From Hydractinia symbiolongicarpus (lineage: Eukaryota > Cnidaria > Hydrozoa > Anthoathecata > Hydractiniidae): DNA of 64,000 nt. Both the position numbers and the translations under genes were made by a program. The notes beneath the pieces are model-generated. The model did not search any database. It had not been told where the DNA came from and saw only the letters and a list, made by a program, of their open reading frames with translations. The stretch covers positions 25,306,001 through 25,370,000 of the forward strand of contig NC_079875.1 in assembly GCF_029227915.1 (NCBI RefSeq), written 5' to 3'. This document shows positions 41,961 to 55,160 of this stretch, piece by piece. How positions within the stretch are numbered: position 1 is the stretch's first letter; each line of letters begins with the position of its first letter.

Positions 41961-42479
41961 TAAGTGGCTTTATTGACGCATTATGTGCGAAGAAAAACAT
42001 TTTGAGTCGAGATGCACGCTTAATAAAAACTAAAAACAATTGTTTTAAAACAAAATAAGAGCAACCTGATTGCGAATATTGCGAAAAACAAAAGCAACTC
42101 ATGCTGTTCTTTGTTAAACTGCTGGAATTTTTTTGTTTGAATTATTTTCTTTTCTAACATAAACTAACTGCGAAATAATACCGGCCCTATTGGCACTGTT
42201 TTCTTGAAACCTGAAATACTCTAATTCAGAGAGGAAATCGGTCAGCACATAAGCAGCGTTGCTCCACAGATGAGGGTAATTATGTTCGTTAAGACAGTGA
42301 AAACATTGGTGCTTACATTAAAGAAAAAAAGAATATGTGAAGTAATCTATCAGAGCAAATTTTGATTGGATTACAAAAAAATGAAAAAACAATAAAACTT
42401 TATTAATATAACTTAACGAAAGTGCTATATCATGCCGGGCTCACAGACGATGTGCCCGTTGTCCATGTTATATAGCTGC

Positions 42480-42600
42480 ATACGAGCTAGAGAATGTCTG
42501 TGACAGGATTTGAACCTACACATGAATTTAGCAACACCTCCATAAATTACTTCACATATTACTATGCTAGACTCAAATAAACACCTGAATGCCATATTGT
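42480..42600 (-). repeat. possible tRNA-derived SINE fragment
   Basis: The minus strand has a B box GGTTCAAATCC followed by TGTCACAGAC. An A box is not clear. Confidence 0.3.
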
Positions 42601-43049
42601 TAGGACTAATCAAGACTGACTTTTATTGTGTAACAACACTTGATCTTGGTAACTCGTATCTTAACGCTATTTGGTCCAGGGGTTTTCAAACATAGTCTTT
42701 TGGCTGTGTTAGCACTTTTCCTGTCATGTCAATTAAAGCTTGAAGTTTGTTAAAATACCAGGATCTGCTTAAAAATGAACTACTTTATTTCTAGAGCAAA
42801 TTTTCGCATTCTGTTCGATGTTTCTGAGAATTAATAAAATATATTTAACATATTTTCCTATTTTACATGGTTTGCATGAAAAAATTATATGAATTACCCG
42901 GAAATCCGATTTTCGGGTAAAATGTAAGGTATGAAATCACATTACTCACGAGCCCACGAGGAGTCCACAACGATGTTCTTGATATTCTTATCCTAAATGT
43001 TAAACACCCCTGACTGAAATGGAGTCGACTTTAACATTTACAAAAAATA

Positions 43050-43890
43050 ATTTACCCTGGGTACAAAGTGGGAAAGGAGTCCGATACGACGTTTCCTAAT
43101 ATTTTTATGCAAAATAATAAAGGCCTGGGTACAAAGTTGAAAAGGAGTATGACACGTTTAATTTTATGCATGATATTAAAGGACCCTGGGTACAGAGTTG
43201 GAAAAGAGTCCCATACGACCTTTCATACCTTCATGCAAAATAATAAATGCCCTGGGTACAGAGATGAAAGGAGTCGGGCCCTGGGTACAAACATAAAAAG
43301 GACTCCGATACGCATTTAATATATTTATGCAAAAGATCAAATGACGCTGGTTACAAAGTTGAAAAAGAGTCCGATACGACGTTTCCTAATACTTTTGTGC
43401 AAAATAATAAAGGCCTGGGTACAAAGTTCAAAAGGAGTATGACACGCTTATTTTTATGCAAGATAATAAAGGATCCTGGGTACAGAGTTGGAAAAGAGTC
43501 CGATACGACCTCTCTTCATACCGTCATACAAAATAATAAAAGCCCTGGGTACAGAGTTGAAAGGAATTGGGCCCTGGGTACAAATATAAAAAGGAGTCCG
43601 ATACGATGTTGAATAATTTTATGCAAAATATCAAAAGACCCTGGGAATAAAGTTGGAAAGGAGTCCGACCCGACGTCTCTTCATGTGTTCATGCAAAATA
43701 ATAAAGGCCCTGGGTACAAAGTTGGAAAGGAGTCCGTTATGAAATTCTTAATATTTTTGGGTACAAGGCTGGAAAAGAGTCCGATAACGTTTCTTAATAT
43801 TTTACACAAAATACCAAACTTGGGAACGAAGTTGGAAAGGAGTCCGATACGACGTTTTAAAAAAAGATCTGGGTACAAAGCGAATAGTAG
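43050..43890. repeat. complex tandem array with a GGAAAGGAGTCCG core
   Basis: About twelve units of 55-75 bases built from CCCTGGGTACAAAGTTGGAA, AGGAGTCCGATACGACGTTT and TTATGCAAAATAATAAAGG. Higher-order repeats of about 330 bases are visible, since 43.07-43.32 kb resembles 43.39-43.61 kb. The core recurs at 49.21-49.36 kb. Open frames in it are repeat by-products. Confidence 0.75.
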
Positions 43891-44068
43891 TCTGAGAAGT
43901 CATTAGTAAAGTTAACAAGATGCAGGCGCTGCATAAACTATCTCGCTATTAAAAATGCACAACTATGAAACATCCACAATGCGACCCAATTCTGCAATTT
44001 CTGCTAACAAAAATACAGCCTATCATCCATGGTTAAAAGTCGCGCGATTGAAACGTTTATGGTCTTAA

Positions 44069-44310
44069 ACGGCATTTAGGTGACAAAGAATCAAAATTTT
44101 AATGTCACCATCATGTTCAGCATACGTTTTTTGTTAACTTTGCCAAATTTTGTCTAAAATAAAGCAGTTTTAATTTTTGGACCAATTTTGGCCTAAAATG
44201 ACATTTAGGTGACAAAAATCAAAATTATGATGTCACTATTATGTTCAGCATACCTTTTTTGTTAACTGTGCCAAATTTTGTCGAAAACAAATACCAATTT
44301 TGGCCTGAAA
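44069..44310. repeat. tandem duplication of about 125 bp
   Basis: Two copies carry CATTTAGGTGACAAA, AATCAAAATT, ATGTTCAGCATAC and TTTTTTGTTAACT.TGCCAAATTTTGTC in order. A third partial copy starts with CATTTAGATGAC at about 44.31 kb. Confidence 0.65.
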
Positions 44311-44421
44311 CGTCATTTAGATGACTTCCAAGTACTTAGAGAGTTTAGGTACGAAGTTTAAATCTGTGACGTTGCAATTGACCATTTGGGACATTTAGTT
44401 AGTTACGAGTTGGAAACTTAT

Positions 44422-44600
44422 CCTCGCGGGCGAGATAGTAAAAAGAAGAAAAAAAGTAAAAATAGTTACCAAGATGAGATTCGAACACACGACTACTCCC
44501 GTGTCGGTGCTCAGAGAGCCAAAAATTTCCATTTTGGGACGGACAGCTGTATTTGAATACTCCTCGCAGGCGAGATAGTAACAACCGGGAAAAAAAACTG
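44422..44600 (-). repeat. possible SINE between short direct repeats
   Basis: CCTCGCGGGCGAGATAGTAA at about 44422-44441 recurs as CCTCGCAGGCGAGATAGTAA at about 44562-44581. The sequence between them has a minus-strand B-box-like GTTCGAATCTC and a possible A box TGGCTCTCTGAGC. Confidence 0.35.
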
Positions 44601-44609
44601 AAAAAATGT

Positions 44610-47590
44610 TAGGTAATAAAACAAGTCACAGGGTGAATTTCAACTACCTACTCCCACTATGCTACTTATAAACCATATTTTAAGTTGAATTCGTATCTAG
44701 TTATAATAAAAACAAACAAAAGAAATGTCTATTTTTTGTTACAAACTTGAAAATCCTTTTTGTAACGAAAAGTTTTTGTGAAGTTACAATTAACTCTGGC
44801 ACTTTTTTACTACTTGTGCATTTTCCTAAATTTTTCTTGTAGAAAAGGTAGTAAAAACGTCGTAAAAAGGAATATAAAAATAAGCTTAAAATCAAAACTG
44901 TGACAAAAAATAAATAATAATACGTATTGTCCGAAATTGCAATATAAGCAAGACTAAATATAATCCATGAAACAATATTAAAATAAACTTTTTTAAAAAA
45001 AACTACTTCTCAAAATATTTTGCCAAAAATTATTTGTTCCTGAACTTACTACTGAAACTAACAAATATCAAATATTTTAAATTGACACGATAGGACACAG
45101 AATTACAAAATGAATCTACATCACCACTTTAAATTTTTACTAGCAATTATCTGAAATTATTAAAAAGGGGAACTTATAATAACTATGAGCAAAAAAATAA
45201 ATCTGACCAATTTTCTTGTGTTCATTTTGCTAAAACTGTGCTTTATAATTTATGTACTATATATGTAAGTTTTCTTTAATCTAATACTGATTTAAAATTT
45301 GAATAATATTAATTAATACTGGTTAGCATTTATACGAACATTGTGTCTACTGCAAAATTGTTTTCCGGATTTATGTAGTATAAATGTATAACCTGTTGCA
45401 TTACCACCTTATTAAAAAGAAGTTAGTTAACAACTGATTTGCTGTAAATATCTGTAATATGTTTTACCAAATCTGTCACAACTATAATACTGAACTTCCA
45501 TAATTTTTAAAAAAGTCTATTGAATTTTACACTTGAGCATTGACTTCCACAGATTATTTTAAAATACAAGTATCCATAACAACAATAAATAAAAGAATAA
45601 TAAACTAAACAATCCTTTACTTTAATTTTTGACTTTAACTGTATAACTTACCCAATGTTTACAAATTATTTTCAACTTTCTAAATATATAATCAAAACTG
45701 TAAGCCAAATATTTTTACCTATCAAATCAAAATAGTAGCAGAGACGACAACATCTAAAATGCAATTTTTGTAAGCATAAGCTTTACCTATTTTTTTATAA
45801 TTGTCAAAGACAGAAGGTTCTAAAGTAAATTTCTTAATGTGTTTCAATCTCAACCAAAAAAGTTTTTAATCTTAATTCCTATCCAGTTTCCCAACTGAAA
45901 AAACATCAATAAATCTGTTTTTCCTACATTGTTTTGTTTTCAATACATACTATATATATCCTGTTTATATTCTATACAAGACTTTTCAACTGAAAGCAGA
46001 ATTGGTAAATATGTAACTAATTTATTGTTTTCAGAAGTAAACTCCAGAGTCATACAAAAAATACAGTAATTTCAAGTGATTGTAACAGCACAAGTGGAGT
46101 AAAAAATTTTAAGATAAAATACGGATTGTTTCATTGTCATCATCAGTCAAAATATACCATACATAAAAGCTAGTCGTAAAATTTACTAAAATGACAAAAT
46201 AGAAATTTATCTTTATCAAATTTCTTTCATGCTTTCCTAAAACATCTTATAGTAAAAGTTATAGTAAAAATAATTATTACACTAGATACATTATTAAATA
46301 ACTTTTTCACAAAAAGACCTATGGCTCTGTTGGGTATATATGATAATGGTAACAATGGGATTTGCAGTTTGGAATAAAAGAAACCTTTATATTGCCCATT
46401 TTAAAGATCGTTCATGATAATACACAAAATGCAATGGGTCATACAATAAATTAATTTAGTTCTTTTGTGATATTTTATTATATACAATTACATTCAATAC
46501 TCATTTCTTGCTTAACTTAAAATCAGAGGTTTGCCACTTTTGCCACTCAACATTTTTCAAAAGTTAATGAGCATTTACTCATGAAGTTGCACTATTCTGA
46601 CAACATGTGTCAAGTGTTTTACAGAGTATCATCTATACTGAATTTATAAAAGCAGCCGGAAACACAACACAAAGTATATTAAATGATGATGGAGTACACT
46701 AAGCATACACCTAGCAATTTTTTGAAGTTAGATTCATACAAGTTTGGGTGGGACATGAGCAATAAAACTTTCCTGAATAATTTTATGCTTCAAAATGATT
46801 CAAAAAACGATTTGTTTTACTCCTTGCCATGTTTATTTTATTACTAACGGTAACAGTACAAACATTTGAATAATAGAAGCAAAATTTAAAATATGGTCTT
46901 GGAAAATCCTCAATATAAAAATATACATATATATATATACAATTTATTTGATAAATATAAGACTGCTTAGTTTGAAAAAATATTATTGCCCATCTGACTG
47001 TCTCTTGCAGGAGGTGGAGAAACAGAGCATTATAGATTATACCAATACAGTATATCAATACGACAAACTTCCTTTTCCAAACTCAGCTAGCTGACTATAG
47101 CTCTTGTTATTTTTTTATTTTTTAATATTTACTTGTGCTCGATTACTCAAAATTTTTTAGAAAATGTGCAATCTCGTTCCCAGGAAATTTGACTTAAAGA
47201 AAAATAAATAACGATCTTTAAAAAGTGAGAAAAAACAACAAAACATCACCCGTCACTTGAGCAGAGTGTAGATTTTGCAATGTATCTATACTGACTTTCA
47301 TTCTGTGAGAAATGTGTTGTACTTTGTTTATTTGATGATCATCACATGTCTGTAGTACAAGCAGTCTGTATCTAGGTAATGAAGTCTAAAATAATGAGTA
47401 AGTGTTTGAGATTGATGGTAGTTTGTAGTCACCAAAGACACTAAGTTTTAAAAATCACTGCTAAGAAAGTATGTATACCGAAAACCTTAACAGAGTATAA
47501 ATGATAAGCATAACAACCTAAAAACTATAGTTATCGTGACAAAATATACTTGTTCAAACCAATGTGTTATATTTTCTGCATTGAAGTGCA
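44610..47590. other. long AT-rich stretch without recognised features
   Basis: About 3 kb of very AT-rich DNA. No ORF has a domain I recognise, and I see no tandem or inverted structure beyond short AT runs at about 46.92 kb. Confidence 0.5.
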
Positions 47591-47599
47591 CAGCTACCA

Positions 47600-48208
47600 A
47601 TGAGGGTGCTGACTCGCCGAAAACGCTGTATATGTTATGTAACCATCTGGAAAAGCCTGGGCCCGTCCAAAATCGCCCGAATTGCGCCTGACATGCTATG
47701 CGTGCAAGGCTCATTGGTCTCATTTAAATTTTGTCCCGAAGAAGGAAGGTGCTATTTTGTCGTTTACTCTTAGTTTATTATGTGTGGGATTTTATTACAG
47801 CTATATTTATCGAATAAATGATATAAAAAACTTCCACTGTTGAGGAGTGACTATTAGTCTACCATTATGTTGGTATTGGTTACCTTAACCATGCCGTTAT
47901 GTGCCGATATGCAAATGCGCTATAATAGCGCTGTAGCTGTACTTTAAAGTATCTACGGACTTCGTTAATACACATAAGACAAACATTTATGTCAATATAG
48001 ATATACGCGTTTTTATTGCGTTTACTAAGCCTCCGTCATAACCAGAGATTTACGTCTAACATCCACTACCACTGCTCGACATTGAAAGAATAAATTATAC
48101 ATCATTGTAATAAATGTTTAAAAAAAATGTTGTTTCGGGTTGATTCAGGTTTCTCCGGGCCGACAGCCCGTGGTTTTTGCGGCGTTTCCGGTGAGTCGGC
48201 ACCCTCAT
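47600..48208. mobile_element. non-autonomous DNA transposon (MITE) with inverted ends
   Basis: The left end ATGAGGGTGCTGACTCGCCG matches the inverse of the right end, ATGAGGGTGCCGACTCACCG, and the match continues into AAACGC. The element is about 609 bases. No transposase is encoded and no target duplication is clear. Confidence 0.6.
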
Positions 48209-48316
48209 AACTATCATTGATTACAATAAATATATAACTGACATATAACTTACAAAACAATTAACTTATCCCAAATGCTACATTGTTTGTCTGAATGTTT
48301 AGCTACTATCTCAAGC

Positions 48317-48596
48317 ATAGACCTTTTTTAATGTTTACATTTTCCGCGGTAAGCCCTTTCGGCTTTAACAATTGCGTGACAGGCAAAAAGATGCGGGCGC
48401 TAGATAAAGTGAGGTCCTTTTTAGTCTTTTTCTTCGCACGACGGTATCATTACGACTTTATATGAATATATGTCAATCAGAAATTATCCATCTACACTCG
48501 ATAAATGAAAATGTTTCCATAGAAAGAAATGGGCTGAAAAAGACCTTTCTTCAGCAAGCTTCCGCATCTTTCTGCCTGCCACAGCAAAAGGTCTAT
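48317..48596. mobile_element. small fold-back MITE
   Basis: The ends ATAGACCTTTT and AAAAGGTCTAT are inverted. Internally, GTGACAGGCAAAAAGATGCG at about 48.38 kb is inverted as CCGCATCTTTCTGCCTGCCAC at about 48.57 kb. Confidence 0.55.
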
Positions 48597-49212
48597 ACAT
48601 GTTGACTGAGGTGGTTGCAGTTTTAGCCAATCTGCTGACCATAAAACATGCAATTTGGCATGTCTATATATATAGCTAGCTATAAGAGAAAGATACTTTT
48701 ATCCAAACTAAAGAAAAGATTTTTTAGATTGGAAAGTTGGTGAGCCGATAAAACCAAAAATTAAAATATTTACAGAAGAAGCAGATGCCTAGATCAGGTG
48801 ATCTAATGCCTGAATTAAGAGATATCCCTAACTTGCTATAGCTACAGCTAGCTAATGCCATTGCCCTTTTTTGTGTTAAATAGCCACTAGCTAGGTAGTC
48901 TTTAGTATAAAAACAAAGATAGATCATTTTTGTTAAATATATATCACCTTCTTTTACTTCTCATATCACCCCAAGAAATCTTTAAAGCTAGCTAGCTATA
49001 ACCTTATACACAAATAGCAACGTACTCACAGCGTTTATCCCCAAGCAACAAGTCTTTGCTTTGAAATAAAGTAACCATATTCTCCCCTTAACCACTCTTA
49101 CATTCTAAATAAAGTAAAAAAACGTGTATTATTTCTTCCTTCGTCTCCTTCCTCGCCTCTGAATTTGTAAACTTTAACTGGCAAATTTTACGGGCAGCCG
49201 ATTTTTAGATTG

Positions 49213-49355
49213 GGTAGGAAAGGAGTCCGTTTGCGTTGGAAAGGAGTCCGATCATGTTGGAAAGGAGTCCGATCGTGTTGGAAAGGAGTCCGAGCGTTGG
49301 AAAAGAGTCCGGCCGAGTTAGAAAGGAGTCCGTTTCGTGTAGGAAAGGAGTCCGT
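49213..49355. repeat. short tandem array of GGAAAGGAGTCCG
   Basis: About eight units of 16-21 bases, each with GTTGGAAAGGAGTCCG or a close variant. The same core builds the array at 43.05-43.89 kb. Confidence 0.75.
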
Positions 49356-49361
49356 CAACTT

Positions 49362-49744
<383 letters not shown>

Positions 49745-49912
49745 TGGTGGAATATGTCGGACTTTGGTGGAATATGTCGGACGTGGTGGAATATATCGGA
49801 CATATGGTGGAATATGTCGGACAAGGTGGAATATGTTGGACTGGTGGAATAATTCTGACATTATGCATATGTATTTCAATTATTAGCTTTTTGGTGGAAT
49901 ATTTCGGACTTT
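49745..49912. repeat. tandem array of GGTGGAATATGTCGGAC
   Basis: About eight units of 16-19 bases, with a gap before the last (TTGGTGGAATATTTCGGAC). It directly abuts the ATT tract. Confidence 0.75.
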
Positions 49913-50479
49913 TCAAATTTGATTAAATAATTTATTTTGTAGATGATCGCTTATGTTTACCACAAAAAAAGGCAAAATTTATTATTACATAACTAATAAA
50001 TTCTACTTTTTCACAATAATGCAGCTAAAAGACCTTTATAGATTTTCTATCGCAATTATCAAACCTGTTATTTACGGCGAGTTCGAGCATATATTTACAA
50101 AATTTATAAAGGGCCTTGTGTTAAGTGTGCTTCTTCTTCTTTTCCCGATTTCTGTATTTATCGATTTATCGCGAAACACTTTTTAATTCAGAAAAGCAAA
50201 CAAATTACTTTAGTGTATCCATGGATGTACGAAAAGAAATATCCATGGTAACTAAAATTTTTTATGCAAAAATCTGAAAGTGTAAGCAATAGTCAGGAAA
50301 ATTTACTCGTCCCCGATTTTGTTCATTAAAGTCATTAAGACGTCACAAGTATACAGAGCACTGTTTAGATATGCCAATTTACGGCAATTATCGATTATGC
50401 TTAGCGTATCGTGAGTAAAGTTTCTTTCCGTGACTTAACAGCATAGGCAGTAACTGAAAAGGATAAAAAAATCTTTCGC

Positions 50480-52060
50480 GAACATAATTTTTTTTTACAC
50501 AATCACTCAGGTCATTAACATATAGATTGGACCCAGTATGGAGCCTTGGGGCACTCCGAAAACTACTTGAGATATGCTAGATTTTTTATCATTTACTTGT
50601 ATGTATTTTTCTCGAGCAGAAAGATGTTTAACAGCATTATTATGGCAGGTTTCGATAATCCTATTCGATAAAGTTTTCGTATTTTGAAAAATCTGCCATG
50701 ACAGTCAATGTTATTTCACTTTTGTTCATTGCTTTAATAATGTCATCCTTTAGTTTTAATAAGAGGGTAACCGTTGAATGATTTTTCCGAAAATCGGATA
50801 GAGTGTTACTGTATATAGATTTATTGTCAATGTACTCTAATAACAGCTTGCATAATAATTTTTCAAAAACCTTTGAAAGAGCTGGAAGAATTGTAATTGG
50901 TCTCAAATCGTTTTAAGACATTGGTTGATTAACCTTCGGTATAGGAACCACTCATCCAATCTTCCATTGCTTAGAAAAGTGTTATTTTTCGATACAACAG
51001 TTGATTATATGCGTTAAAGGCGATGCAAGATACTCTATTACAGGTTTTATGAGCCATATCGGTATTTCATCATCACCAGTAGAACAGTAGTTTCTTAATA
51101 AGCGTAATAGGTCAACAACTTTACTGTATTTAACCTCGTGAAAATGAAAACCTTCCTCACTGAAGTTGAAAGCTTTAACTGTTTCCATACTTATGCTTCG
51201 GTGATTTATTGTCGTTCGGCAGTGGTAAAGTGATTATTTAAAGCATTGATGTCCTTGATGTCATTCATAGAAAAGAATGGTTTCAAAATTTCCTTTAAAC
51301 TTTCTAAAAATCAGCCGGTCGTTTTGAGCTTAATGCAGTTGTGAGAAAGGACTTTTTTTGCTGATTTGATAGAGAAGCAAGTCCATTTTTAATTTCTACA
51401 AACTTGTGTCTATCTACTTTTTTGCTCGTTTCGAATGCGGTTTTTCGACTAGAGTTCCTCTGTTGTTTTAACTCTAGTATAGCAGGATCACGCATCCAAG
51501 GTGCTGGCGCTGGAGTGATTTTGTTTCGAATAAGTGGAGCATGTCTGTCAATACATTCTTTCGTTAAATCGTTAAAAATGGAGAATTTTTCTTCTGGATC
51601 GTCTAAAGCATAGACCACATTAAATGGTAATGTTTGGAAGTCTTTTATATACAAATTTGCATTAAATGTTTTAATATTAAGGATATGCTTATAGCACTTT
51701 TTGAACCAGTCTGGTCTAATGTTAATAAAGATATACGTTGCATTGTGGTCACTCAATTCGTCTGCCGGTAACACGTCTTGTACTTTAACTTTGCTATTTG
51801 TTACTTGTCCAAATATGTTCAATAGACGCTTCTTGTCTCGTAGGTTTCGTTATATGTTAATGTAAGTCGTAAGACTGCAACATGCCCAAGTACTGTTGAC
51901 TTATATTATGTTCTTTAAATAAATCATTGTTCATATCTCCAGTCAAGATTATTTGGACCTGCCACATGTAACTTACTTTACTTAGTAGACTACTACCTTT
52001 TCTAACCACAGTTCTTGTTCGTGAATCAAAAACTTGGGTTGGCATATTACTGCAACTAAT
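50480..52060 (-). pseudogene. decayed non-LTR retrotransposon (endonuclease and reverse transcriptase)
   Basis: Reading the minus strand from 52045 down: QIILTGDMNNDLFKEHN carries the GDMN motif of an APE-type endonuclease. Next, ADELSDHNATYIF is the SDH motif near the endonuclease end, followed by a connector to 51304. Then come reverse transcriptase parts MRPITILPALSKVFEKLLCK, FRKNHSTVTLLLKLKDDI and MADFSK (50661-50906), and GVPQGSILGP near 50.55 kb. The YADD motif region is lost. Stops and frameshifts separate the parts. The pattern fits CR1/Jockey-type elements, but the clade is uncertain. The element is truncated at both ends. Confidence 0.75.
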
Positions 52061-52818
52061 ATATTGCTCTGACTGTTTCGACCTTTGACTTTAAGTGTTT
52101 TTTTAATAAATCTGAGCCAGCTTAGACTTTTAAAAACGTTTGGATTTCTTTTTGTGGGTCGAGTGAATTGTTACCTTTTAACTCCATTTTTAATTTTTCA
52201 TTCTTTAGTACCTACAAGGCTAGAAAACTAGAACACCAAGTTAACTATGTAACCTGTCAAAACTTCGCAAAATATTCTTGTCATGTCTGTATAATGCATA
52301 ACTGCTTTTGTGAATTGATGTTATTTTTTTCAAGGTAGTAACTTATAGGCATCTGCTATGGTACTGGTATTTAAAAACCCAAGCCTACCAGTTAAGTTCA
52401 TAACTATTTAAAATATTGTAGAGTCCACCATATTTCTCATTTTTCTTTCGTTCATAATAAATGAAAACAGAAAATTTGAGTAGACATATATATTCGATTG
52501 AAAATAATGAACAAAGGATATATAACATATTTTAGATAGAAACAATCTTTCTTTACAAAATGTACTTTAGTGTTGCCGTAATTGACCCATAACTATGAAT
52601 AACCGCTTACGCTTGAAGAAAGTCCAGGGTGTACATTCATAAAAAGATAAAGCTAAAATCAGACTTAAAGCAAAAAAAACGCAACTAGTAATCCCAATGT
52701 AACATTTAATCGTTAAATAAACACCCATTACGTTTAATTGGTCATTTACTGCAATTAATATATAATATTGAATAAAGGAAAATATTATTTCCACTTCTTT
52801 CGCCTTATTCCTATTGGT

Positions 52819-52857
52819 TTATTGATTTGCTTCGGCATCTCCAAAAGTGGCATCATC
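52819..52857 (-). CDS. possible last exon
   Basis: After a TTACTTTAG acceptor it reads DDATFGDAEANQ and TAA. It is in phase with 52964-52999. Confidence 0.3.
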   Translation of the reverse strand, partial: DDATFGDAEANQ

Positions 52858-52963
52858 CTAAAGTAAAAGTGAATGAATGAATGAATGAATGAATTAATTA
52901 ATGAAAACCTGAATTACGCTTGATTATAAAAGAAAGAAATATAACATTCCAAACTATACTCAC

Positions 52964-52999
52964 GAGCATCTCGAAAGTAAACGGTCTTTTATAATTGTT
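52964..52999 (-). CDS. possible penultimate exon of the SET gene or a neighbour
   Basis: A 36-nt segment reading NNYKRPFTFEML, with a strong CTC|GTGAGT donor. It joins the next segment in phase, but its entry phase does not match the SET exon, so an exon may be missing. Confidence 0.3.
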
Positions 53000-53268
53000 C
53001 TAAACACAAATTACCATAAGTTTAACCAAATTTATTACAGAGGATGCTACGCACTTTCTCAAAACAGCATAGTTTTATGACATAATGGTGCTGTACAACG
53101 TCAATGAATTAATCATTGCGAAAAATGTAAAGTGGGGTATTAAAAGTTGGGGAACAATGTAGTACTGAAATTCCACAGACTCGTGATTACTCTTATTCCT
53201 TTGACAAAATGGAGGCTGGGCATGCTTATACATGTTGTGCTTATAAAAAACATAGCTAGCGCACTTAC

Positions 53269-53437
53269 CAAAGTTTTCTGCCATTAAAATTAAAAAAAAA
53301 AAACAAGTAACAGCCACGACCTTCTTTTTCGTAAAGAAGCTCGCGCTCTGCCCCAACTTTTGCATCAACCAATTCCCCAGGATATTGCAATAAGAAATCA
53401 TTGGGTAAAAAGGTCTTTAAAGCAAAAACTCCTCTGC
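53269..53437 (-). CDS. SET-domain exon of a lysine methyltransferase-like gene
   Basis: A 169-nt exon with ATTTTTTAG acceptor and TTTG|GTAAGT donor. It reads RGVFALKTFLPNDFLLQYPG, then ELVDAKVGAERELLYEKEGR and GCYLFFFNFNGRKLW. It matches G.GVFA...F..G.F...Y.GE.....A..RE..Y....GCY...F...GK of SET domains, closest in feel to KMT5A/SETD8-type enzymes that methylate histone H4 lysine 20. The part carrying the catalytic NH..N motif is not found, so the domain is incomplete in view, truncated, or continued in exons I missed. A possible upstream exon lies at 54421-54485. Confidence 0.65.
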
Positions 53438-53663
53438 CTAAAAAATAACAGAGTTGGGTTAAAAGCATGTCAAATACACGAAGTGCTGTGTATGTAAAAA
53501 AATATATTGATCTACCGGTAAAGTGGATATTGTAGACATCCATAACCTGAAACAAGGAGAAACCTGCATAAAGAAATCTATAAAAAAATTTTTTAGTCTT
53601 TTTAATGCGTTAAACATTAAGCACCAATCCTTCAAAAAGGTAAGCGTTAATAAAGAGGATTAC

Positions 53664-53699
53664 CTCCAATGGTTTTGCAAATTCTTTTTTTACATTTAG
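53664..53699 (-). CDS. SET-domain gene, exon before the core
   Basis: A 36-nt exon reading KCKKRICKTIG, with TTCTTTTAG acceptor and GGAG|GTAATC donor. Its last base joins to RGVFA of the next exon in phase, as expected at the start of a SET domain. Confidence 0.55.
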
Positions 53700-54947
53700 C
53701 TAAAAGAAATGAAGTTCTGTTATATTACGAGGCTATTGGCTGTAACATCCAAAGTGGATACGCTCATTTCTTTGTAAAGTAGACGAAAAATTTATGCCTA
53801 ATTTCTTGAATCTTTGAGATTCCGGCACGACTCAATGGAGGCATTTGTAACAATATCTTTTTAAAAATTTACCAGACGTACCATCTTCACACAATAGTAG
53901 GGACATATGTTGGAACTTTTGAAGACAAAACGATTTAAGCCTATTATATTATTACGTTAAGCCTGCGTATAGCGTAAGAGAAGGAATCGGTTCTGCAATT
54001 TCTAATGCATGAAGACATTGAACTTACGTCAATTAATTTGAGGTTAATGATACTATTTATTAAAATCTAAAAGACAAACTTAAGACCCTAATCAAGTAGG
54101 TAATGTACTAGTAACTGTTATTATATTTATTTCTCAGGATAGCTTCTTCAATGGTTCCTGGTACTTTATCAACAAGGGTGCTACGAAGAGTGCCCTAGGT
54201 TTCCTATTTAAACTACGAAACTTCAAACAAAGCAATTGCTTAACCAGGTAGCCTCCTAAAGTTCTATTCTAATCAATTCTCACTCTTATAGTATTCGACA
54301 TGACTCTGCTAACTGGTGATAAAGATTAAAACGGACACAGTAACAAATAAAGAAACAAATGATAGATTTTAATGAAAAGGTGTACATGCTATCGTAAAAC
54401 AATTTAAAAGCGGTACTTACATCGTTCATAAATATAGGCATACTACATGTTGGTGGCGGTATGTAGCTACTTTGACACCTTCTCACTGTACTTTTCTAGT
54501 AATAACAAAACAAGCAATAATATCAAACATCGGGCGAGGGAGGAGGGGAAATTAAGGAATATTAAAAAAAAGTAGCATGCAAAATAAAGATAGATAAATA
54601 TAACTATAATTATGTATCATTATTTAACAACGCACAACATACTTTCCACTATCCTCTATTTCATCTTTCTCATCCTCAGTAACCTATAAATAATATATTG
54701 ATTAATTTTATGGCAAAATGAGGCCAGGACGTATTAAAAAGGTTTCATGTGATACAAAACAGAGATTATAAAAACGGAATTCGTTGTTTATAAAAGTTAA
54801 AGAACGAATAAGGTTTTTTAAATATTTGGAGATATTTATTTTTGTTAAAACAGAGCTTATAAAAAAGTGGGTTCGTCGTTCACAAAATTAAAAGAGAACA
54901 AAGTCTTTTAAAAGTGTAAAAATCCTGCGAGAAAGGTAATCTAAATA

Positions 54948-54987
54948 TTAACCCTTTAGCAACTAGGGGGTCCGAAAACGGACCCCC
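54948..54987 (+). mobile_element. piggyBac left end with TTAA target and hairpin
   Basis: TTAA (54948-54951) is followed by CCCTTTAGCAACTAGGGGG, a piggyBac-type terminal sequence. GGGGGTCCGAAAACGGACCCCC-type pairing at 54966-54987 forms an 8-9 bp hairpin. The matching right end was not found. Confidence 0.7.
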
Positions 54988-55160
54988 AAAAAAATCCGGA
55001 ATATATTCGGCTTGCCTGCCCGGATTTTCTTCAAAATTCATATGCACAGTCTTGAAGTAGCACAGAATCCATATTCAACAAATCTGATTGGTTTAGAGTA
55101 ACATAAACATTGAAAAAATGCCTTTGAAGTTCAGTAACTGAACAAAAACAAACCAAAAAA

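Noticed and set aside
43068-43612. ORFs repeating PGYRVGKESDTTF
   Set aside because: They are translations of the tandem array.
46105-46160. Second hammerhead-like core (CTGATGA ... GAAAC ... GTA on the minus strand)
   Set aside because: No stem II or stem I pairing could be formed, so the match to the core is probably chance.
47487-47723. 78-residue minus-strand ORF
   Set aside because: It overlaps the left end of the MITE at 47600 and shows no domain.
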